Shown here: piece by piece, positions 36,032 through 44,250 of the stretch
How the letters are laid out: each line of letters begins with the position of its first letter
Position numbering within the stretch: the first letter of the stretch is position 1
Notes under the pieces: model-generated
Database searches by the model: none
Told to the model about the DNA's origin: nothing
Seen by the model: the letters and a program-made list of their open reading frames with translations, nothing else
DNA from: Pedosphaera sp.
GTDB lineage: Bacteria; Verrucomicrobiota; Verrucomicrobiia; Limisphaerales; SXQI01
NCBI GenBank assembly: GCA_025359965.1
Contig: JANYDC010000123.1
Span: 1 to 53,559 of the forward strand
Direction of reading: 5' to 3'
DNA length: 53,559 bases
Program-made: the position numbers and the translations under genes

Positions 36032-37021
36032 ATGAAATCACTTGTTTGTCTGGGGTTTACCCTTGTGCTCATTGCAATTGTTGGTTGCGGAAAGAGGGTG
36101 GAAGACAAGGCTTATACCATCGCCGTCATCCCCAAAGGCACTACGCATGAATTCTGGAAATCGATTCACGCGGGCGCTTTGAAGGCCAAGGAGGAGCTGG
36201 CCGGCAAGGGTGTTCCGGTGGAGGTGATTTGGAAGGGACCTTTGCGCGAGGATGATCGTGATCAACAAATCCAAGTTGTAGAGAACTTCACAAGTCGCAA
36301 GGTTAGCGGCATCATTCTGGCTCCGCTGGATTCTCAGGCTCTTGTAAACCCTGTCGTCAGCGCCACGCAGGCTGGTATTCCGGTTATCGTTATGGATTCC
36401 GGTTTGAAATCGGACAAATATGTCAGTTTTGTCGCCACTGATAATTTTAAAGGTGGAAGGCTAGCGGGCGAGTTTCTGGCTAAATTACTAAATGAAAAGG
36501 GCAATGTGATCCTGCTTCGTTACGCAGTTGGATCGGCCAGCACGGAGGAACGGGAAAAAGGATTCGTGGAGGCGGTAAGCAAGTTTCCAGGTCTTAAACT
36601 GATTTCATCCGATCAATATGCAGGTGCCACAAGAGAAACAGCCTATCAGGCCTCTCAAAACCTTCTCAACAGGCTTGGAAACGAAGTGAATGGCATATTT
36701 TGTGTCAACGAACCTTCAACCATAGGCATGACCAAAGCGCTTCGCGATATCGGCAAGGCCGGAGGGAAGGTCAAAATGGTTGGTTTTGATGCTGGTTCTC
36801 AATCGGTTTTGGATATGCAGAATGGGGATGTTCAAGGGTTGGCCGTGCAAAACCCTGTTTTGATGGGGTATCTCTCCGTCATCTCCATGGTAAAACATCT
36901 GCAGGGCGAGAAGGTCGAGAACCGGCTCGACACAGGTGTGGTTTTGGTCTCAGCCGAGAACATGAAACAACCAGAGATAAACGACCTGCTTCACCCGCCG
37001 CTCGACAAGTATTTTAAGTAA
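36032..37021 (+). CDS. sugar-type ABC transporter substrate-binding lipoprotein
   Basis: The 329-residue protein is a periplasmic binding protein of the RbsB/IbpA class (family peripla_BP_4). It has a lipoprotein signal (LVLIAIVGCGKR, with Cys as the lipid site), so it is probably attached to a membrane despite the Gram-negative setting. The fold follows: IAVIPKGTTHEFWKSIHAGA, SGIILAPLDSQALVNPV, PVIVMDSGLKSDKYVSFVAT and GNVILLRYAVGSASTEEREK. RbsB relatives bind ribose, galactose, xylose or inositol. Because the same operon ends in an inositol oxygenase, myo-inositol or a methylated or phosphorylated relative is the likely ligand (inference). Confidence 0.9.
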   Translation: MKSLVCLGFTLVLIAIVGCGKRVEDKAYTIAVIPKGTTHEFWKSIHAGALKAKEELAGKGVPVEVIWKGPLREDDRDQQIQVVENFTSRKVSGIILAPLDSQALVNPVVSATQAGIPVIVMDSGLKSDKYVSFVATDNFKGGRLAGEFLAKLLNEKGNVILLRYAVGSASTEEREKGFVEAVSKFPGLKLISSDQYAGATRETAYQASQNLLNRLGNEVNGIFCVNEPSTIGMTKALRDIGKAGGKVKMVGFDAGSQSVLDMQNGDVQGLAVQNPVLMGYLSVISMVKHLQGEKVENRLDTGVVLVSAENMKQPEINDLLHPPLDKYFK

Positions 37022-37111
37022 GGACAGGGGACACCGATTGAAATCAAGCAAAGGTGGGATGCTGGAAGTTGGCCTTTCTTTCACAGTGGGGAGTTTGTAC
37101 TTTCATCATCA

Positions 37112-38614
37112 ATGAACCCCCGTCTGCGCATTATCAATGTGCGAAAATCGTTTGGAGCCACCTGTGCTCTCAAGAACGTTTCGTTCGAAGTCGCCCCAGG
37201 GGAGGTTCACGCGTTAATCGGCGAGAATGGCGCAGGAAAGAGCACGCTGATGAAGATCCTCAGCGGAGCGCATTTGCCGGATTCCGGGCAGATTGAACTA
37301 AACGGGCAAGCGTTTATTCCTTTGAATCCTCTACACGCCAAGCGCAGTGGAGTGGCAATGATTTATCAGGAATTGATGCTCGCACCGCACCTGAGCGTTG
37401 AGGAAAATATCCTGCTGGGTGAGGAGCCTGCTACTCTGGGGTGGGTTAATCGCGTGCGTCGGCGTGATCTTGCCTGGCAGGCCCTTGCCGAATTGCAGCA
37501 TGAGACGATTCCTTTGGATGTCCCCGTCAACACTCTCACTATTGCCGAGCAGCAGATCGTGGAGATCGCCCGTTCGCTCATTGGTGAGCCTAAGGTGCTC
37601 ATCATGGACGAACCCACCAGCAGCCTTACCAAGGTGGACACTGAGAACCTCTTTGGAGTCATTGATCGCCTGCGGCGACGTGGTGTTAGCGTTATTTATA
37701 TCAGTCATTTTTTGGAGGAGTGCCAAAGGATTGCGGATCGTTTCACTGTCCTGCGCGATGGCGAAAGCGTGGCCACGGGCAGCATGGCCGCGACGAATCT
37801 CCACGAGATCATCACACTAATGGTGGGTCGTGAATTGAGCGAAATTTATCCCCGCACACCTCATAAGATCGGGGAAGCGGTGCTGGAATTAAGGGAGCTC
37901 GCAGGACAAACAAAACCCCAGGCTGTCAATCTCAAGCTGCGCGCGGGTGAAATTCTCGGGATTGCCGGGCTTGTCGGCGCTGGGCGTACTGAAACTTTGC
38001 GCGGCAGCTTCGGGTTGGATCGTCTCAAGAGTGGCGCAGTATTGGTTCGATCAGTGGAGGCAACGAATGCCACTCCATCAGCGCGTTGGAGAGGTGGCAT
38101 AGGCATTTTGAGCGAGGATCGCAAAGAGGAGGGATTAATGTTGAACCGTAGTATTGCAGACAACCTCACCTTGACGCGGTACGGGCCGTTAACAAGATGG
38201 GGATTTATTCAGCGGTCAAGGCAATGGCACGCCGCTCAAGATTGGATGACCCTTCTCGAAGTGCGCGCACAGGGGCCGGGCCAAACTGTCGGCGAACTGT
38301 CTGGTGGCAATCAGCAGAAAATTGCGATGGGAAGACTTTTGCATCACGAGGCAACTGTTCTTCTTCTGGACGAACCAACTCGCGGAATCGATGTCGGCAG
38401 CAAAGCGCAAATTTACCGATTGATCGGCCAATTGGCCTCACAAGGCAAGGCCATCCTTTTCGTAAGCTCGTATTTGCCGGAATTAATGGGAATGTGCGAC
38501 TCAATTGGCGTGATGTGTCGTGGAGTGTTATCCGAGGTGCGACCTGTTGAAGAATGGACCGAAAGCGGAATTATTGCGGCAGCTATCGGCCAGTCTTCCT
38601 CCACCTCCTCCTGA
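37112..38614 (+). CDS. sugar-type ABC transporter double ATPase (RbsA-like)
   Basis: The 500-residue protein has two tandem nucleotide-binding domains, the RbsA/MglA/IatA architecture. The first has Walker A GENGAGKSTL (about residues 38-47), a degenerate signature LTIAEQQIVEIARSL and Walker B VLIMDEPTSSL. The second has a degenerate Walker A (GLVGAGRTETL), the signature LSGGNQQKIAMGRLL and Walker B LLLDEPTRGIDVGSK. A canonical Walker A in one half and a modified one in the other is usual for this family. It starts 90 bases after the binding-protein gene, and its stop is 7 bases before the permease start, so the genes form one operon. Confidence 0.94.
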   Translation: MNPRLRIINVRKSFGATCALKNVSFEVAPGEVHALIGENGAGKSTLMKILSGAHLPDSGQIELNGQAFIPLNPLHAKRSGVAMIYQELMLAPHLSVEENILLGEEPATLGWVNRVRRRDLAWQALAELQHETIPLDVPVNTLTIAEQQIVEIARSLIGEPKVLIMDEPTSSLTKVDTENLFGVIDRLRRRGVSVIYISHFLEECQRIADRFTVLRDGESVATGSMAATNLHEIITLMVGRELSEIYPRTPHKIGEAVLELRELAGQTKPQAVNLKLRAGEILGIAGLVGAGRTETLRGSFGLDRLKSGAVLVRSVEATNATPSARWRGGIGILSEDRKEEGLMLNRSIADNLTLTRYGPLTRWGFIQRSRQWHAAQDWMTLLEVRAQGPGQTVGELSGGNQQKIAMGRLLHHEATVLLLDEPTRGIDVGSKAQIYRLIGQLASQGKAILFVSSYLPELMGMCDSIGVMCRGVLSEVRPVEEWTESGIIAAAIGQSSSTSS

Positions 38615-38621
38615 ATTTTTG

Positions 38622-39611
38622 ATGAATCCAACCAAGTCGCTCCTATTCTCCAGGCTATTGCGTGCGATCAACGTCGTTGGTCCTTTCTTTGGTTTATTGC
38701 TGGTCCTCGGATTGTTTTCGTTGAGTGCGGAGGTCCGCCCGTATCTTTTCACGGGTGGAAATTTTAAGATTATTCTGATTCAGACAGTGATCGTGGCTAT
38801 CGGTGCGCTGGGGATGACGATAATTATCGTGAGCGGCGGCATTGATCTTAGCGTGGGATCGGCGGTGGCCATGTCCAGTGTTCTTGGAGCCACTTTGCTT
38901 GTGGAAGGCTATTCAACTACTGTCACGATATTGTTCACCGTGCTGGCGGGTGGATTGATTGGCCTACTCAATGGACTGATGATAGCGGGTTTTCGCATGA
39001 TGCCATTTATCGTCACGCTAGGGACCATGGGGATAGTCAGGGGAGGGGCGAAGTGGCTGTCTGGCAATCAAACGGTAAACAACCCTCCCGGCACTCCGCT
39101 TAACGGCATCATGGCCAGGCTCCGTCCCACCGAATTATTTCCGTTGCCGCTTGGAGTGTGGATTGCCCTAGCACTGGCAATCATCCTTGCCGTGGTTATG
39201 CGGCGAACCGTCTTTGGCCGCCACGTTTTTGCCATCGGCTCAAACGAGGCGACCGCTCGACTATGTGGCATCCGTGTGCCCATGCAAAAAGTGTTGATTT
39301 ATACTTTGGCTGGTCTGTTTTTTGGGCTTGCCGGGCTTATGCAGCTGTCGAGACTCACTCAAGGCGACCCGACCGTGGCGGTCGGCTTGGAACTGGATAT
39401 TATTGCCGCTGTGGTGATTGGGGGAGCGAGTTTAAGCGGTGGAACAGGCAGCGTGCTTGGCTCCATGATCGGGGCGTTGATTATGGCCGTTCTGCGCAAC
39501 GGATCAAATCAGATGGGCTGGCAGAATTTCACCCAGGAAATTATCATCGGCATCGTCATCATTATGGCGGTTGGTCTGGATATGCTGCGGCAGGGCAGGA
39601 CAAAGCGATAA
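38622..39611 (+). CDS. sugar-type ABC transporter permease (RbsC-like)
   Basis: The 329-residue membrane protein belongs to the BPD_transp_2 family (RbsC/XylH/IatP). It shows eight to ten helices and the family segments GALGMTIIIVSGGIDLSVGS, NGLMIAGFRMMPFIVTLGTM, GSNEATARLCGIRVPMQKVL and AVVIGGASLSGGTGSVLGSM. I place the start at the ATG at 38622, 7 bases after the ATPase stop. The frame is open back into the ATPase gene, but the extra residues there are Pro-rich antisense-like noise. It is predicted to work with the adjacent ATPase and lipoprotein. Confidence 0.93.
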   Translation: MNPTKSLLFSRLLRAINVVGPFFGLLLVLGLFSLSAEVRPYLFTGGNFKIILIQTVIVAIGALGMTIIIVSGGIDLSVGSAVAMSSVLGATLLVEGYSTTVTILFTVLAGGLIGLLNGLMIAGFRMMPFIVTLGTMGIVRGGAKWLSGNQTVNNPPGTPLNGIMARLRPTELFPLPLGVWIALALAIILAVVMRRTVFGRHVFAIGSNEATARLCGIRVPMQKVLIYTLAGLFFGLAGLMQLSRLTQGDPTVAVGLELDIIAAVVIGGASLSGGTGSVLGSMIGALIMAVLRNGSNQMGWQNFTQEIIIGIVIIMAVGLDMLRQGRTKR

Positions 39612-39670
39612 TTCACTGGCGATGCAGGCCGTTTTCGGCTATTGAGAAATCTGTTCTATCAAGCGAAAAT

Positions 39671-40579
39671 ATGAAAACGCCCGAAATCCAAGCCACCAGT
39701 CATTCACCCCTCGCCAATATGGAAGAGTGGGAGGATTTCCTGACGACGCGTTATCCCGATCCTGGCGCCAACTCTGCCAAGCCGTTTGTGGCTACTGATC
39801 CTGAGAAGAAAAAAGAGCAGTTCCGTAACTACGAAGCGGACGCGCGGCCGACCGTTCGGGAATTCTATCGACAGAACCATTTGCACCAGACCTATGAATT
39901 TGCGCTGGCCAAACGTAAGGAATTTCTCACCCTGAACCGTCGGCAGATGGGTATTTGGGAGGCTTTGGAATATCTGAACACTCTGGTGGATGACAGTGAC
40001 CCGGACACCGACCTGTCTCAACTGGAGCACTTATTGCAGACTGCGGAGCACATCCGCCAGGATGGACATCCGCGCTGGTTTATTCTTTCCGGGCTGATCC
40101 ACGATATCGGCAAGATTCTCTGCCTTTGGGGCGAACCGCAATGGGCGGTGGTGGGCGACACGTTCCCTACTGGGTGCCGTTACTCAGATAAGATTGTATT
40201 TCCGCAGTATTTTGCGGCCAATCCTGACAGTCAAAACCCACGGTTCCAGACTCCTTTGGGTGTTTATGAGGAGGGCTGCGGATTGCATCAGGTTCAACTT
40301 TCTTGGGGCCATGACGAGTACATCTATAACGTGGCCAAAGATTTCCTGCCGGATGAGGCTCTCTACATGCTCCGCTACCACTCATTCTATGCATGGCATC
40401 GGGAGGGAGAGTACCAGCAACTCACCAATGCCCGGGATCGCGAGATGCTTCCATGGGTGCAGAAATTTAATCCCTATGACCTTTACACAAAAAACCACGC
40501 CAAGCCGGATGTGAAGGCGTTGCGCCCGTTTTACGATGATTTGATCGCTGAATATTTCCCTGCTAAGTTGAATTGGTAG
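39671..40579 (+). CDS. myo-inositol oxygenase
   Basis: MIOX converts myo-inositol and oxygen to D-glucuronate using a mixed-valent di-iron centre. The 302-residue protein aligns over its whole length with animal and plant MIOX. It has LVDDSDPDTDLSQLEHLLQT, FILSGLIHDIGKILCLWGEP, QWAVVGDTFPTGC, LSWGHDEYIYNV, RYHSFYAWHREGEYQQL and KFNPYDLYTK. By comparison with mouse/human MIOX, the ligands His98, His123, Asp124, His194, His220 and Asp253 match His120, His144, Asp145, His214, His237 and Asp270 here, so all six are kept. The start is the ATG at 39671; the frame upstream overlaps the permease. MIOX has been studied mainly in eukaryotes. It lies 59 bases after the permease. Confidence 0.92.
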   Translation: MKTPEIQATSHSPLANMEEWEDFLTTRYPDPGANSAKPFVATDPEKKKEQFRNYEADARPTVREFYRQNHLHQTYEFALAKRKEFLTLNRRQMGIWEALEYLNTLVDDSDPDTDLSQLEHLLQTAEHIRQDGHPRWFILSGLIHDIGKILCLWGEPQWAVVGDTFPTGCRYSDKIVFPQYFAANPDSQNPRFQTPLGVYEEGCGLHQVQLSWGHDEYIYNVAKDFLPDEALYMLRYHSFYAWHREGEYQQLTNARDREMLPWVQKFNPYDLYTKNHAKPDVKALRPFYDDLIAEYFPAKLNW

Positions 40580-40604
40580 CGGAGGGGGGTGGTTTTATCG
40601 CCGC

Positions 40605-40624
40605 CGACTTGGTTCGCCAAGTCG
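40605..40624 (+). terminator. perfect hairpin after the inositol oxygenase gene
   Basis: CGACTTGG-TTCG-CCAAGTCG forms an 8-base-pair stem with a UUCG tetraloop, 25 bases after the MIOX stop. No run of T follows, so it is not a standard intrinsic terminator. It may be an mRNA 3' stabiliser or a Rho-related end, or a small repeat. Confidence 0.4.
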
Positions 40625-40820
40625 ATTCACCCTTCAATTCTACTACTGTGAGGACATGGGCTTCCTGCTTTTTAGAAAAGCTTTCCTGACCACACTCGCT
40701 CCTTCAGGAAATTGACTTCTTTCAGCCTCCTTCATTGTTGGTCCATAAGCGCAATTTGCGACTAGCTTCAGCCAAGCCACAGGTAGGCAACGGTGGAGAA
40801 TGCTCTCAAGGTAAGTCTGC

Positions 40821-41312
40821 ATGATTAAACAAGTCACCGGCGATATTCTACTCAGCGACGCTCAGGCCATCGCACACGGCATCGCTCCCAACGATCACTT
40901 TGATTCCGGTCTGGCGCTGAGCCTTCGGCAGGACTGGCCTGCTCTTTCCAAGGATTTTCGCCACTATCTCCATACGTCCCACCCCAAGCCGGGTGGCCTA
41001 TGGGTCTGGACACGAGCGGACGGTCGACGCATCGTGAATCTATTCACTCAAGAGCCGGCCCCAAGCGAACACGCCCACCCTGGCAAGGCAAACTACCAAA
41101 ACGTCAATCATTGCCTGCGCGAGTTGCACAAATGGGTCGAAGCCGAGAAGGTTAGCAGTTTGGCGCTGCCACGTCTTGCCACGGGCTTGGGCGGGTTGGA
41201 ATGGGATCAAGTTGAACCACTTATTCGCCAACATCTGGGTTCGTTGCAGATTCCGATTTATGTTTACATAACGTACCAAAAAGGCGTGAAGGCAATGGAG
41301 AAAGCTAGCTAG
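40821..41312 (+). CDS. macro-domain protein
   Basis: The 163-residue protein is a stand-alone macro domain of the TARG1/DarG-like branch. It shows IKQVTGDILLSDAQAIAHGI (the ADP-ribose adenine side), a distinctive NDHFDSGLALSLRQDW in place of the usual GVAGAI loop, IVNLFTQEP, and LALPRLATGLGGLEWDQVEP (the phosphate-binding loop). Members of this branch remove ADP-ribose from proteins or nucleic acids. DarG normally pairs with the DNA ADP-ribosyltransferase DarT, and no such gene is adjacent. It starts 241 bases after MIOX and converges with the aldolase gene. Its role is unknown; housekeeping ADP-ribose hydrolysis is plausible. Confidence 0.82.
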   Translation: MIKQVTGDILLSDAQAIAHGIAPNDHFDSGLALSLRQDWPALSKDFRHYLHTSHPKPGGLWVWTRADGRRIVNLFTQEPAPSEHAHPGKANYQNVNHCLRELHKWVEAEKVSSLALPRLATGLGGLEWDQVEPLIRQHLGSLQIPIYVYITYQKGVKAMEKAS

Positions 41313-41348
41313 CGCACTGAAGCGAATTCGCGGCCACCAATACTCAGC

Positions 41349-42359
41349 CTATTGTTTGCCGATCTGAATGGAGTTTGAGCGCGCCTCGCTATTGCACTGG
41401 GCACGATCATGAAGCGCGCGCTGCGCTTGGGTGATGTTTGATGAATTGCCATCCCAAGACTTGAGGGCTGAATCCTGGAGTGCCCTACCAAAGGAAAAAC
41501 TCAATTCCCACGGTGCTGTGTGACGCTGGTTCATGGTTTTGAGATGGGCGGTGGCGTCAACGTCGCGCTGGCCGCCAGAGAGGAACACCAGACCCGGCAC
41601 CGCTGCGGGAACTGTTCTTCTCATGCAACGCAAGGTTTCATCGGCGACTTCCGCTGCGTCGGCCTGATGCGGGCACTCCTTTCCGGCGAGCACCATCTTG
41701 GGTTTGAGCAGCATTCCTTCGAGCCGGACTCGGTGTTCGACCAGTGCCTCGAAGACGAATCGCAGCGCCTTCTGCGTTATTACAGCGTGGCGTTGTATGG
41801 TGTGGGTCCCATCCATCAGGACCTCGGGTTCTACGATTGGAACCAATCCTGCCTCCTGGCTTAACGCTGCGAAACGCGCCAAAGAGTGAGCGTTGGCGCG
41901 GAGGCAGCAATCGGATGGAGTGTCGGAGCCGATGGCAATGACGGCTCGCCACTTCGTAAACCGCGCGCCAAGTTCGCGGTATTCCGCAAGTCGTTCGCGC
42001 AGGTCATCAAGTCCGACGGTCACTTTGTCACCGGGAAACCCGGCCATATCCGCCGTCCCCTTGTCCACTTTAATCCCAGGGATGATTCCTTGCTGCTTCA
42101 GCACGTTGACCAGCGGAGTGCCATCGGAAGATAAATGCCGAATGGATTCGTCATATAAGATGATCCCACTGATGAACTGATGGAGACCCGGAGTGGTGAA
42201 AAGCAGCTCGCGATAAGCACGACGGTTTTCTTCGTTCGCCTCTACGCCTATATTCATGAAGCGTTTACTGATGGTGCTGGTGCTCTCATCCGCGGCGAGA
42301 ATGCCCTTTCCCGGGGCGATCAGTGCACGGGCTGTTGATTCTAATTGGAGATCAAACAT
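41349..42359 (-). CDS. class I fructose-bisphosphate aldolase
   Basis: This enzyme splits fructose-1,6-bisphosphate into two trioses, or forms it in gluconeogenesis, through a Schiff-base lysine. The 336-residue protein is of the eukaryote-like class I type. It has ILAADESTSTISKRF (Asp 24), GIIPGIKVDKG, ARFTKWRAV (Lys 136), VPIVEPEVLMDG (Glu 177) and EGMLLKPKMV (Schiff-base Lys 219). Near the end are FLSGGQRDVDATAHL and a polar C-terminal tail without the usual final Tyr. It is a single gene converging with the macro-domain gene. Downstream use of glucuronate yields pyruvate and glyceraldehyde-3-phosphate, so a link to the inositol route is possible but indirect. Confidence 0.93.
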   Translation of the reverse strand: MFDLQLESTARALIAPGKGILAADESTSTISKRFMNIGVEANEENRRAYRELLFTTPGLHQFISGIILYDESIRHLSSDGTPLVNVLKQQGIIPGIKVDKGTADMAGFPGDKVTVGLDDLRERLAEYRELGARFTKWRAVIAIGSDTPSDCCLRANAHSLARFAALSQEAGLVPIVEPEVLMDGTHTIQRHAVITQKALRFVFEALVEHRVRLEGMLLKPKMVLAGKECPHQADAAEVADETLRCMRRTVPAAVPGLVFLSGGQRDVDATAHLKTMNQRHTAPWELSFSFGRALQDSALKSWDGNSSNITQAQRALHDRAQCNSEARSNSIQIGKQ

Positions 42360-42470
42360 AACTCATATTTTGCGGCCTCCGATGGACGAAGTGATCCATC
42401 CCAAATCACGTATGCACCGAGCCACGATTATTCCGCCCGGGGCTTGTTGCCCGACGTCGCAGGAAGCTCC

Positions 42471-42764
42471 TTATTTATTTTTCCAAAACGAGACTAACGG
42501 AGTAAGGAAAGCCATGGTCTTGGCAATCCGTGAAATGAATCCGGGCGATTCTGTTTTAGGGCCTCGAAAGGAAGCCAGCAGAGTCGCCACCATTCCCCAT
42601 CCTGCCATCATTTTTTTCGCAACGTTGAATCCAAGGTCCGCCCATTCAAAAGCATTCTTGAGATTTTGTGCCTCTGCCACGAGGGAACGTCGCAATTGAT
42701 CGCTTTGCTTGAGGAGGACGGCTTTGCGTTGCTGGTAATCTGCTATTTGCCCGTTCGTAAACAT
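42471..42764 (-). CDS. YqjK-like small membrane-associated protein
   Basis: The 97-residue protein has a charged N-terminal helix (QIADYQQRKAVLLKQSDQLR) and a hydrophobic stretch near residues 44-65. The order of genes around it (DUF883, holin-like, then this) matches E. coli yqjD-yqjE-yqjK, and its size and layout fit YqjK. Similarity is weak, so the name rests on context. It overlaps the holin-like gene by 22 bases. Confidence 0.6.
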   Translation of the reverse strand: MFTNGQIADYQQRKAVLLKQSDQLRRSLVAEAQNLKNAFEWADLGFNVAKKMMAGWGMVATLLASFRGPKTESPGFISRIAKTMAFLTPLVSFWKNK

Positions 42765-43129
42765 GCCTGATCCTTTCTCAATTCCTCCAAGGTGTCAGCA
42801 AAAGCGGCTCCGCTATTTAAACGAGTCCGCATGGCGCGCCATGCGAGAATTGCGCCGACGAGATAAAATCCTGTCAGAACACAAAGAGAAGTCAGTCGGT
42901 AACTATCCCAGAACAGGATCACTATGGTTAATGTAATGAGCATCAACGTCATCATGCTTAATGCTACAAGCGCTGCGAGGCAGATGAGTATTTCAACGAA
43001 TCGACATTTTTCCTCCTGCAGTTCGACAACAAATAATTCGATACGGTTCTGCGCCCCAGCCAATAAGGTGGCAAGAATCCGTCTGAGAGAGGCGAGGATT
43101 CCCGGGTTCTTGTCGGAGGCTTCGTTCAT
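42743..43129 (-). CDS. phage-holin-superfamily membrane protein (YqjE-like)
   Basis: The 128-residue protein has two close membrane helices (LICLAALVALSMMTLMLITL and a second at CVLTGFYLVGAILAW) after a charged amphipathic segment (LFVVELQEEKCRFVEI). This is the phage holin family/YqjE (PF07332) layout. In E. coli the equivalent gene follows yqjD, a ribosome-binding inner-membrane protein of stationary phase. The gene starts 6 bases after the DUF883 gene stop, so the two are cotranscribed. Confidence 0.8.
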   Translation of the reverse strand: MNEASDKNPGILASLRRILATLLAGAQNRIELFVVELQEEKCRFVEILICLAALVALSMMTLMLITLTIVILFWDSYRLTSLCVLTGFYLVGAILAWRAMRTRLNSGAAFADTLEELRKDQACLRTGK

Positions 43130-43135
43130 GCTCTA

Positions 43136-43432
43136 TTATTTTCTGGTGACGAGCACGCCGATCAGTAGCCCAACCCCGAAAGCTACTCCAATGGACTGAT
43201 AGGGGTGGTCGCGGATGGTTTTATCCGCGGCTTTGGCACCTTCAACTGTTTTTGTTTCCAGATGCTGACAAGTGAGTTTGGCTGATTCTAGCATGGATTT
43301 GAGCCGATCCCGAACTTCATGAGCTTTGTCACCGACCGCATCCTTCGTTGCATGAAGTAATTCCTCGGAATCGATTGCGAGGCGTTTGAGGTCGGCAACC
43401 AAGTTGTCAGTGCTTAGGTCGTTTGCTTTCAT
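43136..43432 (-). CDS. DUF883/ElaB-YqjD family protein
   Basis: The 98-residue protein has an N-terminal helical region (NLVADLKRLAIDSEELLHAT), a middle acidic/basic helix and a C-terminal membrane anchor preceded by a conserved motif: IRDHPYQSIGVAFGVGLLIG ending in VLVTRK. This C-tail anchor is the DUF883 signature. E. coli YqjD and ElaB attach ribosomes to the inner membrane in stationary phase. The start is supported by AAAGGAA about 6 bases upstream. It leads the three-gene minus-strand group and faces the cNMP-binding gene across a 287-base divergent region. Confidence 0.88.
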   Translation of the reverse strand: MKANDLSTDNLVADLKRLAIDSEELLHATKDAVGDKAHEVRDRLKSMLESAKLTCQHLETKTVEGAKAADKTIRDHPYQSIGVAFGVGLLIGVLVTRK

Positions 43433-43719
43433 AATCAGTTCCTTTGTATTGGTTCTATATGAGTCTGAGTGCTAGACCCGATGCGCTCGGATCATTTTCA
43501 AGTTACCTTGCGCCAAATAATGAATTTTGTCCACGTGGTTGATGGTCTTTTTATCACCCATCTTTGGCGTTACTGAAGTGTTCCTTCCAAGGAAATCCAG
43601 CCCGAATGACCGCAAAAGCGGAATTGCCGACATCGTTCACATGGTTCACCCGGCAAAATATGTCTAGTTTTAACCAAGACTGGCGTAGGCACTTCAACAA
43701 AGTGGGACAATGATGGGTC
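43433..43719. other. divergent region between DUF883 and cNMP-binding genes
   Basis: No gene is seen in these 287 bases. Both outward directions contain a GTCTAG hexamer (minus-strand copy near 43475, plus-strand copy near 43660), which could be part of a shared promoter type, but spacing to any -35 element is unclear. The region is fairly A/T-rich compared with neighbouring genes. Confidence 0.3.
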
Positions 43720-44250
43720 ATGAGTTACAATCATAGTGCGGGTGACGAACAGCGCACTGCACTTGACGCGATTAATTTTGGAGAACTGTCCGCAGCAGTT
43801 GCGGCTCATCCTTTCCTTCAGCCTTTCTCAACTGAACAATTGGATGAATTGGCAAAGTGCGCGCAGCTCCGAGACTTTGAGTCAGGAACGCTCATTTTCA
43901 AGCAGGGGGATGCAGCCGCCAATTTTTATCTGATTGCGTGGGGCGCGGTCTCCTTGTCACTTGCCGGTCTCAAGGGGAATGTACCTGTTCAATGTCTTGG
44001 CAGCGGGGAGGCATTGGGATGGTCGTGGCTGTTTCCTCCATTTGCGTGGCACTTCAACGCCATGATCATGGAGCCCTCACGACTCATCGAATTTGACGGG
44101 GAAAGCGTTCATGAACTCTGCCGGCAGCATCCCGAGTTTGGTTATTTATTCATGAGCAGGATCGCACACGTTGTGATCAACCGCCTCCAAAACACCCGAC
44201 AAAAACTCTTCCGGCTGACGGGTGGGAAGATCACCCAAAAATCGCAATGA
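43720..44250 (+). CDS. cyclic-nucleotide-binding-domain protein without HTH
   Basis: The 176-residue protein contains one cNMP-binding (CRP-like) beta-barrel at about residues 31-145. It has HPFLQPFSTEQLDELAKCAQ, FESGTLIFKQGDAAANFYLI and the region GSGEALGWSWLFPPF in place of the canonical RxA phosphate cassette. A helix (FMSRIAHVVINRLQNTRQKL) follows, but no helix-turn-helix, so it should not bind DNA as CRP does. The altered cassette means that cAMP binding is uncertain. Its stop overlaps the start of the universal stress protein gene (ATGA), so the two are coupled and may act together. Confidence 0.85.
   Translation: MSYNHSAGDEQRTALDAINFGELSAAVAAHPFLQPFSTEQLDELAKCAQLRDFESGTLIFKQGDAAANFYLIAWGAVSLSLAGLKGNVPVQCLGSGEALGWSWLFPPFAWHFNAMIMEPSRLIEFDGESVHELCRQHPEFGYLFMSRIAHVVINRLQNTRQKLFRLTGGKITQKSQ

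Noticed and set aside
38520..38621. N-terminal extension of the permease frame
   Set aside because: It lies inside the ATPase gene and adds a Pro-rich stretch. The ATG at 38622 is 7 bases after the ATPase stop and leads into the first helix.
39158..39670. N-terminal extension of the inositol oxygenase frame
   Set aside because: It overlaps the permease gene and gives a Trp/Cys/Arg-rich, family-unlike sequence. The ATG at 39671 starts exactly where MIOX homology begins to be plausible.
43433..43719. GTCTAG hexamers as a shared extracytoplasmic-sigma promoter
   Set aside because: The hexamer occurs once in each direction, but no matching upstream element at a fixed spacing could be recognised, so this may be chance.
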